From Isoetes taiwanensis (taxonomy: Eukaryota; Streptophyta; Lycopodiopsida; Isoetales; Isoetaceae): DNA of 64,000 bases. The stretch covers positions 1 through 64,000 of the forward strand of contig JAJEKV010000756.1 of the NCBI GenBank assembly GCA_021234155.1, given 5' to 3'. A program made the translations under genes and the position numbers. Below, piece after piece: positions 1-11,371 of this stretch (the stretch's first letter is position 1; each line of letters opens with the position of its first letter). The notes under the pieces are model-generated. The model made no database searches and was not told the origin of the DNA. It saw nothing but the letters and a program-made list of their open reading frames with translations.

Positions 1-19
1 TACTTTATCGTAGAGGCTA

Positions 20-247
20 AGCCCGCCATACACCGTGATAATGGTAGGGCTAGACCCACCGCCTGGTAACCCGACCACTAAAACTCAAGCCGGTTAATCT
101 CGAGAGCAAAATATGACTTTTATCTGGCATGAAGAATACCCCAATTGTCAAAAAGGAACAATGGGGCAATTATGGATCACGGGTATAACCCCGCCATAGG
201 CCGCGATAGCGCGGCTCGCCCCCTAACCTGGGTTCCCGATCACCAAA
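20..247. repeat. Degenerate direct repeat of about 60 bp (20-84 and 187-247)
   Basis: Both copies run from CCCGCCATA through an imperfect GC-rich middle to a shared ending of the type CCCGA(C/T)CAC(T/C)AAAA. They lie about 165 bp apart, and GC content is well above the surrounding AT-rich DNA. No gene or RNA was recognised. It may be the start of the LINE that follows or the end of another element truncated by the window edge. Confidence 0.45.
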
Positions 248-249
248 AT

Positions 250-1590
250 GATGTAAATGCAAAGAATGCGAAATGATGGAATGTTTAATCGCGATAAATG
301 CATAATTAATGCGCAAAGTAACCATCAACTAATCGCTCGAAAGGATCGCCTTCAACCAACCCATTTAAGAGGCCATATGACAAGATTTCCGAAAAGAGGA
401 TCAATAATAAAAAAGAGATCTGCTTAATAATTATGACATTTCGAATTCAAATTAAAAAACGGTAATTTCAAATAAAAGACCGCTTTATGAGGTAATATAT
501 ACCCCTTGGTGATAGTATTACTACTTACCTACCAGAGGGGAGTCTAGCACTCAGAAAGACCGCCAGCCACCACAGAAGTTTTCGCGAAACGTAAAACTAT
601 GGGCTTTACGCTAATACCAACAAGAATAGCCGCCAGAAGAGAGCAGATGGCAAAGAAGAGCGCCCGCTGAGCCAACAAGACCTTTAGGATTTTCTCTCGG
701 AACAGATGGACAAGCAGCTTAGAATCGAAAATCTCGAAAGCATGGATGCACTCAACGCGATCGGGCGGAAAACATGCAATCGTGAATAAATTAGCTTATC
801 TCGCTAATGGACGCGGAGGTTAGGAGGGGTGGAGAGGACTAACGAGAAATGCAAAGGTAATAGACTAGATTGAAGAGGAGAGCAAAAATTCCTCGCAAAG
901 GTTGGTTGAATTAGAGAAATCAAAATGTTGAGTTAAATGCATGGGAGCTTCTCACATTTGATAGGATGTTACACATAATGGAATATGAGGAGCGTGAGTA
1001 AAACTAAACATGATGTTAGGGCCAATTGAGCAGCTTTGAGACAAAGGCAGAGGTGATAGAGACGTGTTGTTCAAGGAGCACGATGAGCTTACATTGTCAA
1101 GGCATTACCACGTCAATGGAGAGGGCTTATCGAGACACATAAACCCCATTAATCCAGGACTTGGCAACCAAAGAAAGAATATTGCGATGGATCCATTGAG
1201 TGAATGGGATCAAGGTACGAGGCTCTAATCGGGGAATGCAAGCCACAAGGTCGCATCAGGAGTTACCAAAGCCGTGGAGTCAACCAAGCAGGGATACAAA
1301 GCGGGGTCGAATGGCAAAAAGTCTACCTTCACAAGAGGGTAAGAGAACGTGCCGGGTCTGCCGCAAGAACGTAATGTGGGGAACATAGGGACAAGCAAAA
1401 ACAACAAAATTGAGAAGGAAAATAAACCCCTCGGGAGGACTATACAATGCGGGCGGAGAGCAGAGTGTCGGGGAGTGCTAAGAGCTGGAAGGGAATCGCA
1501 AATCGCAGGAGCGCAAAGAAGTTTTGGGGCGTGGGGAGACTAAGACCTAACAAATGGAAGCAAGGTGATTCATGGGCCCAACCCTAATAA
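250..1590 (+). other. Unassigned, possible 5' part of the LINE that follows
   Basis: There is no long frame and no recognised domain. The purine-rich plus-strand bias is the same as in the endonuclease part downstream. A short frame at 1200-1388 contains Lys/Arg-rich sequence ending in a CxxC pair (CRVCRKN), which could be a remnant of an ORF1 or gag-like nucleic-acid-binding region. This is an inference from position and composition only. It could equally be unrelated intergenic DNA. Confidence 0.3.
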
Positions 1591-1689
1591 TAAAACCAGA
1601 GGAAGGCCAAGAAGAACAGTAACGGGATTTAAGGGCACGAGACCCCAAAGGAGCAACCCTCGAGGGAAGAGATCACCGACAATATGGTA

Positions 1690-2950
1690 ATCGAACTGCA
1701 CTGGATAACCCGTGGATGATGAGAGAGACTAGAGGTGCCCACAAAAATGCCACATAGTATATCTAGTAGAGACATGGGAGCACAACGTCAAGAGGTCGCC
1801 GAGGAAGAGGGATATCAACCGCTCACGGTTGGAAAGATAAGGATTCTCGTGATAGGAGGGGAAGTGCGCCCTGGCCCGTTATGTAAAGAATAGTATAGCT
1901 AGCAGCGCATGTATTTTACATTCAGATATCAATAAAAGATACATGGTGTTGAATATTCAATTGCAAAACAAACAAGACATATTTCTGATAATAGCATACT
2001 ATCCGCCAAACAGTGACAAGCTAGAGTTGCTGGACCTAGGGGAAAGTATGATGAAATGGAAAGAACAAAATAATAATACTAGTAGGGGATTTAAATGCCG
2101 TAACCGCAGACAAGAAAGCAAAAAGCACCTAACATTGATGAAACGGATGGTCGATAATATACACAAAGAAAACACAGAATGGCGTAGAGAGATACGAGGT
2201 CAACGCTTTAAAGGCTTAATTGCCGGAAGTTTACACGCAATCGTGGGTAATCATAGCTAATGGAGAAAAAATAGAGGGGATCAGAGCTTCACGAAAGCCG
2301 AATGCACATGGTAAGAGCATAGTAGATTATGTAATTTTGAACGATCGAAAGCAAAGAGAACGAAACAAGGGTGGACCAATGCCACGGACCCGGCCGACCG
2401 AAAAGGGAAAGTCATAGACCCATCAAATTAACACTCAAAGGGGTGGGGACGACACGTGAAAGCAATAACACAGTGGAAAAAGGAGGAAGAGAAAAACGAG
2501 GATGAGGATCCAATTTCAAGAAAAAATACATGATACATTCATACAAACCAACGTGGAGGAAATGGGAAAATGGGAATGAAAAAAACAATGTGAATGACAA
2601 TGGTAATATACTCAATGACATCATGGTGAGAGTAGCAACGATGTATTCGGGAAAAAGAACGTAACTGTAAAGAATAGGGCCTTCAAGGCACAAAGATGGT
2701 ATGATGACGAAAGTGAGAACAAAAAGAATAACCAAAGAGCACATAGGGAAGGAGACATACCCGTAAAAAGCAAAGATACATAAGACTATCGGAAGTTAAA
2801 ACGAAATAAGAACTTGCTGCAGCATCAATGGGGTATGGCAAAATTGCTGAAGAAACAGCCCCGAAGATTTTGGAGGGGATTCAAAAGGAAGGGAGGGGAG
2901 AATATGAAAACAGGGAATGAGCAGGATAGTATTGGAACAACTGGATGGGA
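1690..2950 (+). mobile_element. LINE fragment: APE-type endonuclease and following linker, frameshifted
   Basis: This is a remnant of the endonuclease that nicks target DNA for target-primed reverse transcription in non-LTR retrotransposons. The frame at 1943-2260 carries IIAYYPPNSDKLELL, the usual tyrosine-proline strand. One frame over, at about 2078-2119, ILVGDLNAVTADKK matches the catalytic GDxN block. At 2220-2417 IRASRKPNAHGKSIVDYVIL matches the C-terminal S(I/V)DYV strand. At about 2780-2945 there is sequence of the type found between endonuclease and reverse transcriptase (PRRFWRGFK followed by GWEEYV). At least three frameshifts separate these blocks. The reverse transcriptase itself is missing: the match stops before a poly-T stretch at about 2977. 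The element is a pseudogene fragment on the plus strand. Confidence 0.8.
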
Positions 2951-3036
2951 GGAATATGTAGCATAATAACAGGGGTTTTTTTTTTTGTAGTTTTATACGC
3001 TTTTTGGCATGGTTTTCCTATAATCATCATCATCGG

Positions 3037-4281
3037 GGTCCATACTAGACTAATCTTGTACAGACTAGCTAGTTTATCCCACTACCTTGCGGCAGCCAAA
3101 GTGGAAGACACATAGAGGCTTTTAAGTTCTAACACGTCGGGGAAGACACATAGAGGCTTTTAAGTTCTAACACGTTGGGGATCATCATCGTATACCCCCA
3201 ATAACCAACTCCCAAAGATAAACATACATTGGCAAGGTTTGAACCCATGACCAAATGCACATTTATTTTGACATTATTAGGCATATACCAACTCACCACA
3301 CATCCGCTGGGCAAAACTTTTGCCTTACATGCACACTTTGTAGGCGTGGATTTAATCCCCGCTTTTAGGAAGTCTAGGGTCCTAGGGCAACTCTAGGGCA
3401 TGGCTTTTTAGCCTCACCATCCTAGTGCCACCTACCATAGTCCCATTGTTTTTATTACTTTGTTTAAGGTCCATACTAGACTAATCTTGTACTGCATCTA
3501 GCTAGTTTATCCCACTACTCATGTTGGCAGCCCAAAGTGGAGGACACATAGAGGCTTTTAAGTTCTACCACGCCGGGATCATCATCAGATACCCCTCAAT
3601 AACTAACTCCCAAAGATAAACATACATTGGCAAGGTTTGAACCCATGACCAAATGCACATTTATTTTGGCATTATTAGGCATATACCAACTCACCACACA
3701 TCCGCTGGGCAAAACTTTTGCCTTACATGCACACTTTGTAGGCAAGGATTTAATCCCGCCTTAGAAGTCTAGGTCCTAGGGGCAACTCTAGGGCATGGCT
3801 TTTAGCCTCACCATCCTAGTGCCACCTACCATAGTCCCATTATTTTTATTACTTTGTTTAAGGTCCATACTAGACTAATCTTGTACTGCACTAGCTAGTT
3901 TATCCCACTACCTTACGGGCAGCCAAAGTGGAGGACACATAGAGGCTTTTAAGTTCTACCACGCCTGGGATCATCATCGATACCCCTTTAATAACCAACT
4001 CCCAAAGATAAACATACATTGGCAAGGTTTGAACCCATGACCAAATGCCCATTTATTTTGGCATAATTAGGCATATGCCAACTCACCACACATCCGTTGG
4101 ACAAAACTTTTGCCTTACATGCACACTTTGTAGGCGTGGATTTAATCCCTCTTAGGGAAGTCTAGGGTCCTAGGGGCAACTCTAGGGGCATGGCTTTTAG
4201 CCTCACCATCCTAGTGCCACCTACCATAGTCCCATTGTTTTTTATTACTTTGTTTAAGGTCCATACTAGACTAATCTTGTA
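3037..4281 (-). repeat. Tandem array, three ~395-bp units plus the start of a fourth, each with tRNA-like promoter boxes
   Basis: Units start at the same phrase (GGTCCATACTAGACTAATC) at 3037, 3468, 3862 and 4258, giving lengths of 431, 394 and 396 bp. The first unit is longer because a 38-bp piece (GGAAGACACATAGAGGC...) is repeated inside it at about 3103 and 3141. Every unit contains, on the minus strand, TGGTGAGTTGG (complements of 3288-3298, 3686-3696 and 4078-4088) followed about 42 bases later by GGGTTCAAACC (complements of 3236-3246, 3634-3644 and 4026-4036). These resemble the A and B boxes of RNA polymerase III promoters in tRNA-derived SINEs. The 62-codon minus-strand frame at 3129-3314 is a by-product of this repeat. 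Whether the unit is a SINE multimer or a satellite that carries a SINE is undecided. Confidence 0.75.
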
Positions 4282-4299
4282 TGCACTAACTGGATCGCC

Positions 4300-6005
4300 T
4301 ATGCTTCATGCTATCCAAACCCACCAAAGCCCGTAAGGAAGATAAACGATGGAGGCCAAGCTGGACATGGGCCATCGAGCATGTTAGGTATCGGCCATGG
4401 GGATCTGTTGTACACATCATTTTTAGCATCCCACAATTGTTACGCTAACTCGAACCAAGTAGGGCTCGTATTGCCGGAAGTAATATTTTTATCTAGTTCC
4501 ATAAGCCATGCAACTATAAGGTCGTGGCCATAAGCAATCACACGACTTTTCTCAACAAATGTAGGCTCTTCCATCAGGCGCGGCTTCAACACTCGATTAT
4601 TCAAGATTGTTCAAAGGCTGACCTCAGAATCGCTTTGTACAATACCAAGAAAGATGCGATGATGATACGCGGTGATCATAAAACCCTTGCACAAATGGGG
4701 AATATGTAGAAACACATAAAGTGATTATATTACGCTTCTTTGCTACATCTATTACGTAATAGGAGATGATAAGTGTGATCTTTGGGCATAGAACCAAGGC
4801 AAGTACGAGCAGATGGATTTAAGCTTTTGTTGTAGAAAGTGGGAAGCAGATACTTAAGACTTATTAGGTCGCGATACAAGTAAATATCTCAACAAATTCG
4901 TGCATTTTTCAAGATAATATTTAGAAATCACATCCATATCTTGTCGGGCCACCAAAGGATAGAGGTAATTCATATGTTTTTGAATGCCACAACTTCGCTC
5001 TTCATTCGCACTTTTAATGCCGACTTTCGATAATAATACTGAAGATCTCAAGAAGTTCCAACAAAAGGAGTGTTGAGCCGTGAAGTTATGAACATTTCGT
5101 TAAAGCAAGATAATGACAAGACAAATGAGAAGCACTCAAAGGCCTTTGATTCATTTTCATCCGCTGATTCAAAGATCATCACTTTCATGCCACCGGTATT
5201 ATTGCAATATGTATTTTATTCGATTGTCTCAGGTACATGTTAGTGCTCGTAGCTTTTGAGTAAAGAATGAAGAACTCATGAAACACATACGTGTCCATTG
5301 CATGTTATCCGAATCGGCAAAGATATGATGGTGATTGTCTTTTTAAACATGTCGTTGTTCCATAGCTTTGAATAAAGAATGAAGAGCTCATGAAACACAT
5401 ACGTGTCCATTGCATGTTATCCGAATCGCAAAGATATGGTGATTGTCTTTTTTAAAAAATATAATAACTTGGCAAATAAGTCGCAGCCTATTATTTATCT
5501 CGATTGTTATCTTATGCATCATGTTCAACTCATTCGCACTTTTTTGCAAAGGTGTATTCAACTCATACCATGATGCGTAATCAGAAGCAAATGTGTCACT
5601 AAAATGTGTCACTATGTAATGTCGCTTATGATGATATGGCAGTCCACCAAAATGAAGGAAATTTATTGCTTTTGTGCACGGTCATCGAATCTCCAAGTGC
5701 ATTATAAAGATGTAGAGTAACAGAGTACAAGAATGAAGGTTCAGTCCTCCATTTTGGTGCAGATGTCCTTTGAAAGTTCTTGTATCCATATTTACATGAT
5801 TTGGAATTATGAGGGCATTGTATTATGAAGACATCCTAAATGCAAAGAATGAAGCTTCAAGCACTCTATTTTTCTTCAATCGACCACTGTTATCTTATGC
5901 AACATATTCAAATCATTCCCGCCTTTGTTTGAGTTATTTGGCAAGATTCAATTCAACTCGCACTCATGATGTGTATTCTCTGGCAAAGCCATAATAATAT
6001 GTATT
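4300..6005. other. Unassigned AT-rich stretch
   Basis: Several frames of about 60-75 codons occur on both strands (for example plus 4524-4709, minus 4854-5051, minus 5388-5612, plus 5809-5994). None shows a domain or catalytic motif that I recognise. The recurring phrase AAAGAATGAAG appears at 5262, 5374, 5732 and 5844, which suggests several rounds of local duplication. No function is assigned. Confidence 0.4.
5251..5454 (+). repeat. Local tandem duplication, two ~95-bp copies
   Basis: The copies lie at 5251-5346 and 5363-5454. Both run from AGCTTT(T)GA(G/A)TAAAGAATGA through ACACATACGTGTCCATTGC to GGTGATTGTCTTTTT. They differ at only a few positions, so this duplication is younger than most sequence around it. 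Confidence 0.8.
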
Positions 6006-6009
6006 GCAA

Positions 6010-6714
6010 TTTGAAGTTTTGAAGTTTCTCATATGGTGATATACAACCGCACCGCTTTGGAATGAGTCATTATGAGGTTTTCAATGTTGAAGCCTCATTC
6101 AAGGTGAATCTCTTACATGTTCTTTACAATTAAATGCGCTCTAGATTCTATACTTTTGTCGATTGAAGATTATATCTTCAAACTACAACACGATGGTTCC
6201 AAAGCTCAATTGTTGTTGCTTCACGATTAATTTATCTTTTTATCATCCACGGTGTTGTTATTATGCTAGATATTAATGTTGTTGTTTGTTTTGGCCCCGG
6301 GGCAAAAAATTTTTAACGATAACACAAACTATTACATTACACTTTAAAATTAAATTCCCCTTTAACCCCCCTTTGTTTGGGTGCGATTCACACCTGGTGA
6401 CGAGGGGCCGGTAGAGTCGTTGGATAGGCATATTCGCCCTTTATTCCTTAATCTACACCGCATACACAAAGTTCCTCGCTTGTGGGGTATAGATGTCTAG
6501 AATTTATTATACCAGTATAACAAGATTTACAAAATACTATAAGATTTACGTGAAGTATAGAATCTAGAACGACGCTTAATTGTAAAGAACATGTAAGAGA
6601 TTCACCCTTGAATGAGGCTTCAACATTGAAAACCTCATAATGACTCATTCCAAACGGTTTATGCATAAACATGCGCTTTGTATATCACCATATGAGAAAC
6701 TTCAAAACTTCAAA
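6010..6714. repeat. Fold-back: ~145- and ~160-bp inverted arms around a ~400-bp spacer
   Basis: The left arm (6010-6154) begins TTTGAAGTTTTGAAGTTTCT and ends CTAGATTCTATACT. The right arm (6554-6714) is its reverse complement, from AGTATAGAATCTAGA to AACTTCAAA. The right arm has about 15 extra bases near 6660-6680 around ATGCATAAACATGCG. The spacer holds no recognised gene. A transcript across it would form a long hairpin. The arms have no typical transposon termini that I can see, so this is either a MITE-like element or a local inverted duplication. Confidence 0.8.
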
Positions 6715-6729
6715 CCCCCGTACTCAATA

Positions 6730-7610
6730 CCAATGCCGCAGGATTCTGGATAAACCATGCTTCAACATGCAAGAGGTAATGATGGCTAACCACAAAGCCC
6801 CGGATCTATACCTGGCCCGACCGTGGAATTATTGAAATGTGCTAAATAGAAATTGGCAAATAGGTCACTGGACATTTTCAACCAAGATAATACATACAGG
6901 GCTTCCGCATTGTGTGGATCGCATAATAGAGCCATACCTCTACATAAGGCAGGAAGGTGCAAGATCCGTGAAACTATAGAACAATAATGGTGAGTTCCAT
7001 TTTCGCAAAATGGTTCTGAAAGGCACCGGACAAAGAAAATTAAAGAAATGGGCGTAAAAGGGAAACATGAGAGCACAAGGGCAAGGTGATTCAGACCGAA
7101 CACTCCAACCACGCACTCATCTAGTAACCCTTCGATATTAATAGAACGTAACAAGGCATGGGAAGAAAGATCATCCGCCGTTTTGTAGATTTCAGAAAGC
7201 ATTCACACAAATTCCGAGGGAGAAGCTATTACAAAGTTTGATGGACATACAAGCTCCAAGAAACATGGTAGGATCGATTGCAAGACTATACCATAGGGTA
7301 CATGCCAAGATAGAGCAAGAAGGACACCAATAAACGCGGACACAAAAGGTGAAAATGTGGTTGCCCGCTATCCCTAACTCTATATGGGATATACATAGAC
7401 GCTTTGGTGGTGGTTACATAGCGTAACAACAAGGGGAAGAATACCCTCACGTTAGGGAGACACCGAAGGTACCGATTATGCTATATGTCGACGATCCGAG
7501 TATGATGGCCACAAAAACAAGGGGATGCAATGATCGCTAAAAATTCTAGAACACCCCCATGCGGAAAAAACCGGCTAACAAAGAAATCTAGCAAAAACTA
7601 AGATATAACA
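6730..7610 (+). mobile_element. LINE reverse-transcriptase fragment, frameshifted
   Basis: This is a remnant of a non-LTR reverse transcriptase on the plus strand. In order: an NYRTIM-like block after PLHKAGRC near 6920-6990; RNKAWEERSS near 7148; KAFTQIPREKLLQSL at about 7190-7235, where the catalytic Asp of the usual KAFD is replaced by Thr; SIARLYHRVHAKI at about 7270-7320; LYVDD at 7481-7495, the active-site YxDD box with Val at the variable position; and KTGLTxNLAKTK-like sequence near 7565-7605, where homology stops abruptly. The blocks lie in different frames. The 138-codon minus-strand frame over 6786-7202 is only a shadow of this fragment. Endonuclease and C-terminus are absent. Confidence 0.8.
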
Positions 7611-8400
7611 ATCATATATTGTTTTTATAACATAATTTGAATTTTTATAGGTAATAACAAAATTGTGTCAACATTTAGTTCTTTTGTGACATATGTACAT
7701 GTCAATCTTATAAGAACATAGCTCTAAATTTTATATCCAAATAGAAGTCTTCGTTAGGCGCTTTTAATGCTCAATTTTTGTCATTTTGTAGTTCATTAAA
7801 AATGCTTTTTGACATATTTAAATGCTTTTTATCAATATGTACTATTGATTCAATTCAAGTCTAAGTTTGCATCATGCATAATAAACAAACAAAGAAAAAA
7901 GAACGTAAAAGAAATGATCGCACCAAGAATGACAAAAACGTTTTAAAAGTGAAGTTACTCAAAGAAAGTACTAATAACACTAAAAAGTTATTGGGAACAT
8001 TAAATGCGAGCTGGAAACTAAAACGCCTAAAGTACTTTTTCATCGTGGTATTATTTTGGTCCTATAATGTCGCCGTTAATTGGAGATGGACTTTTATCAT
8101 TTCGCTCATTGGAGACTTTTATCATTTTATTTTTGTCTTCACTTATGTGTTTAAAACAAGTAACAAGAACTTATAGTTAGTACCTGAATATTGCCAATTT
8201 TATCATGCAAAAGAACATGGAATACCAAAGAAAGCTCACCATGGTAAAAAAAAAACTCTTCCACACATTCAATTGGCAAAAATCGCCAAATCTACTCCTC
8301 CTCTCAAATTTGGCTGAAATCCTTGTTCCAGCTTTTAACCTCAATAAAAGGGATACTGGTTTTCATTTGTTCCTTCAACTTCTCAAAAAATAGCTCTAAA
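7611..8400. other. AT-rich stretch, no gene seen
   Basis: Two opposed frames (plus 7874-8176 and minus 7861-8043) are rich in Lys and Phe, as expected by chance in AT-rich DNA. No domain, repeat or RNA gene was recognised. Confidence 0.4.
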
Positions 8401-8402
8401 GT

Positions 8403-8990
8403 TTATAGAATAGAATAGAATAGAATAGAATAGAATAGAATAGAGTAGAATAGAAAGTTGTTTTTATCGTCCACTCGAGACCAATGACCTATGGGACCCA
8501 AAGGAGGCAGCAAGCATATTATACATCGCCAAGTTAAAAAAACTCCCTCCCCGCCCATAAAGGGTTGTTTGGGGAAAACCGTGACAGATACATCTGAATT
8601 ATATAGGATAAGCTCATACCTCTAACTCTAGGACAACCGCTTGTTTTATAGAAATCTAAGATATAACAAGGTTGCCGACACAACATAGGGTTTCTAAACC
8701 CAAGTGAAGGGAAATAAATAGAGGAAGGATTGATTGATTTGAAGGGCGACTCCTTGGTCGCCTCTCGAACCCGTGGTATGCCGTGCCAACCATGCGTTGA
8801 TTCGACCTCCTACGGGCAGGATCGCCCCAACAGAGCGTAATCCAAATTGTGAACCCCTAATGCAATCGATAGCAAGGACAAAGCCGAGACAGTAGATCCT
8901 AGTTCGGATCTCGGGGAAAAACTAGAGGAACACCGATTTCATGCAAATTGGCACCCCTTAGAATATTTCCATGAATTCGATTTAGAAAGA
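8403..8990 (-). mobile_element. 3' end of a minus-strand LINE with (TTCTA)n tail
   Basis: Read on the minus strand, the sequence ends in TTTGGGTCCCATAGG, then GGTCTCGAGTGGACGATAA, then a run of about ten TTCTA pentamers (plus strand 8403-8455). The same terminal block and the same pentamer occur at the 3' end of the reverse-transcriptase-bearing element at 50.0-52.1 kb. This stretch is therefore assigned as the 3' end of the same LINE family. The upstream part (8520-8990, minus) shows no protein motif and is probably 3' non-coding sequence or a 5'-truncated insertion. Confidence 0.65.
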
Positions 8991-9463
8991 AATTGCGTGA
9001 ACGATATCTTTTTATTTTGCTACTATCCCCGCCATCCATTCAAGATATTCGATCAAATCTACCCCTCCACAAATCTCGCCTTCGATTGAAGATATTCATT
9101 GCATATTCCCATTTCCTCACAACTTCGCTAGGATTAACCTTCGGGCAACCCAAAATGAAGAACGGATATGGAGAAAAAATGGACCAAGGGTTGATTCCTC
9201 GACTCGTGTACAAGCTATTTCAAAGCTTTTGGTGTTACCTGGATTTAGTAGAGCCGAAGTTTGCCATTTGGCATGGACTTTGGGTGTTGTAGATGGTGAT
9301 GGTCCGGTTGTACAGTTAAAGAGAGTTGCAGCTTTTTCGCGGAGTTTGTTGTGGAGTGTCGAGGTATCACTGCCTCTTTGGGGGGGCTCCTTCCTCCTCA
9401 CTTGCTTTGTAACATTACCATTCTTTTAATATATTGATGACACAGCTTCTTCAAAAAAAAAAA
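8991..9463 (+). mobile_element. Poly(A)-tailed retroelement 3' end, copy A
   Basis: The stretch ends in TTAATATATTGATGACACAG and then a poly-A run at about 9452-9463, typical of a plant retroelement 3' end. From about 9120 it matches the reverse complement of 43793-44110, sharing GGTAATGTTACAAA, GTGAGGAGGAAGGAG and AACACCAAAAGCTTTGAAAT (minus-strand reading). The overlapping frames here (plus 8993-9292, plus 9229-9429, minus 9117-9401) are conserved only as far as the repeat is, so I do not call them genes. It could be the 3' UTR of an L1-type LINE or a SINE derived from one. Confidence 0.65.
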
Positions 9464-11160
9464 CATCTAAACTAAGTTATAAGAGCGATAAGATGTAATG
9501 CAAGATTTAAAAACCCGGCCTTGCCCCAAAATCCATGCTTGAAATCTTGGAAAGGACAGCTTAAGAAAGAAATCTAAAGACAATCCTATTTTATTTTGCA
9601 TGGTAATTTCTTAAGACAATCCTAATTTATGTTGAAAAGATGTCAATAAACATCATTTAATTTCATGCATTTGATTTGCCACAATGTGTAAATGATTGTC
9701 TACCACCGCATCACAAAAATCGCTTCAATAGCCGCCAATCCTTCCGTATGTCGTTGCATCGGACTCATAAACGGCATCTCCTCGATGCATCGGGGCGATA
9801 TGCCTTTCTCAAAAAGTATGATTCTCGCTTTAAGATGATCTATTGATACTCTCAACTTTAAATTTAGTACATTATTCCTCCTCTCAGCTTTGTTTGTAAT
9901 TATCAGAATCCTAAAAACAAGATGCAAAGTTTAATAGATGTGTACATGGTCACCTTTGATGAAAGTTTTAAGGTGAGGACTTCAATGGTGTGTCCTAGCT
10001 ACAAAAAGAGATAAATATAAAGGATCGATTCATGTTGTTCTCTAATTCTTAGCACGCTCCATTCATGCATGCCAAAGAGGCAAACTCCTAAGTTTGAGCT
10101 TCAAATTTTCCATGTGATATACACCATCTGTCACCACCAAAAACACCCATGAATATTATGCTTACAAATATGTGGAAATGAATTTAAATGTTTCACACAT
10201 GCCAAACTAAGCAAAAATAGATAGCAAAACTCTTACTTTTCCTCTCTCACTCCATTCAACTTGCATCAACCAAGATAGAACAAAGCATATGGAATGAAAT
10301 ACATATCCAGCAGGACATACTTGTAGCCTACATGCATCCATTGGGATGTAAGAAGAAAATAGATAGGGTTTTTGTCCTCGCTTTTCTTTCTCATCCTTCT
10401 CTGTCTTTTTCTTTGGCAACCAAATCTTTACCAATTTATTTGAAACAACGATACCCAATCAAAATTGATGACATACATGAATCCAAGAATAAGATATTAC
10501 TGCTTTGAGGGTGGCAACCTCGGCAAAAATCTAGAGTAATAATCAGCTAAATAACAAAATGACATCAAGTACATTGACAACAATAATGTAATTCACAATT
10601 ATATCGAAGTTTCAGAAAACTTGTTCACATATAGCATGTAAATCAATCAAGGCATATAATATGGCACATAAACTAATCCGAGCATTTGATAAAAGCATTT
10701 GTGCAAAAAATAAAATGAATATGAGAGACGGCTTGAGTCTCCCTCGCTTTTTTGTAAGGAACATGAATTTTCATGGCATCAAGGAGTACAAATGTGCAGT
10801 AAATGGAGCATCAAGGGCAGCCACAACAGTTGCACAATGCATTTTCTAATGCTTTTGAAAACCAATTTCGTAACTCGATGGGGTGTGCTTTTGCAAGTGT
10901 TTACAGAACAATGATGGTGAAAATGTGGCATAACTCAATAGATTAATATTAATCTATTTGATTAGATCGCATAGGTTCATTCTTTCTAGTGATTTGGAAT
11001 GAAAGCAACATGTGGTCATGATTCTTTCCAAATAGCCATGATTCTTTCCAAAATTCTGCTACGCACCATGAACAACAACTAAGATGCTCGCATATGCACC
11101 ATGAATAGCAACTAAGATGCTATTACCATACCACTAAAAGGATGATGTGCTTCTTATCCG
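9464..11160. other. No gene recognised
   Basis: AT-rich DNA with scattered 60-80-codon frames (minus 9700-9927, minus 10207-10458, plus 10661-10849) and no motif that I can name. Short duplications occur, for example ATGATTCTTTCCAAA at about 11018 and 11038, and CACCATGAA-AGCAACTAAGATGC at about 11066 and 11097. Confidence 0.4.
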
Positions 11161-11164
11161 GGCA

Positions 11165-11371
11165 TCCCCTGAAAAGAGCAGCTCAAGGCGCCGGGTCCGA
11201 AAGGACCCTCCTCATTATAGGGTGATTAAGTGTGTTTGTGCCTTGAGTCGTAGGTAGGTATACATGCCATGAGGGTGCTCTCTCCAAAGTGTGGGAAGGA
11301 GTACCCTAGTATCGCTCGTCTTGTATTACTCTGGATTAATATTAGTTAATTTGATCTTTCAAAAAAAAAAA
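11165..11371 (+). mobile_element. Poly(A)-tailed retroelement 3' end
   Basis: The sequence is GC-richer than its flanks, ends in TTAATATTAGTTAATTTGAT followed by CTTTCA and about 12 adenines, and has no long frame. This is the usual look of the 3' end of a 5'-truncated plant LINE or a SINE. The last ~35 bp, with a shorter A-run, recur at 14056-14092 at the start of the second duplication copy, so this insertion predates the duplication next to it. Confidence 0.55.

Noticed and set aside
20-247. Fragment of ribosomal RNA
   Set aside because: The GC-rich blocks repeat each other, and I could not align them to any conserved rRNA helix.
3129-3314. 61-codon minus-strand ORF in the tandem array
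   Set aside because: It is generated by the repeat unit and is broken in the other units.
3037-4281. CRISPR-like array
   Set aside because: Units are contiguous ~395-bp repeats without spacers, and the context is a plant genome.
6786-7202. 138-codon minus-strand ORF
   Set aside because: It lies opposite reverse-transcriptase motifs on the plus strand and has no motif of its own; a shadow frame.
7861-8176. Opposed Lys-rich and Phe-rich ORFs as small genes
   Set aside because: Typical chance frames in AT-rich DNA; no domain and no promoter evidence.
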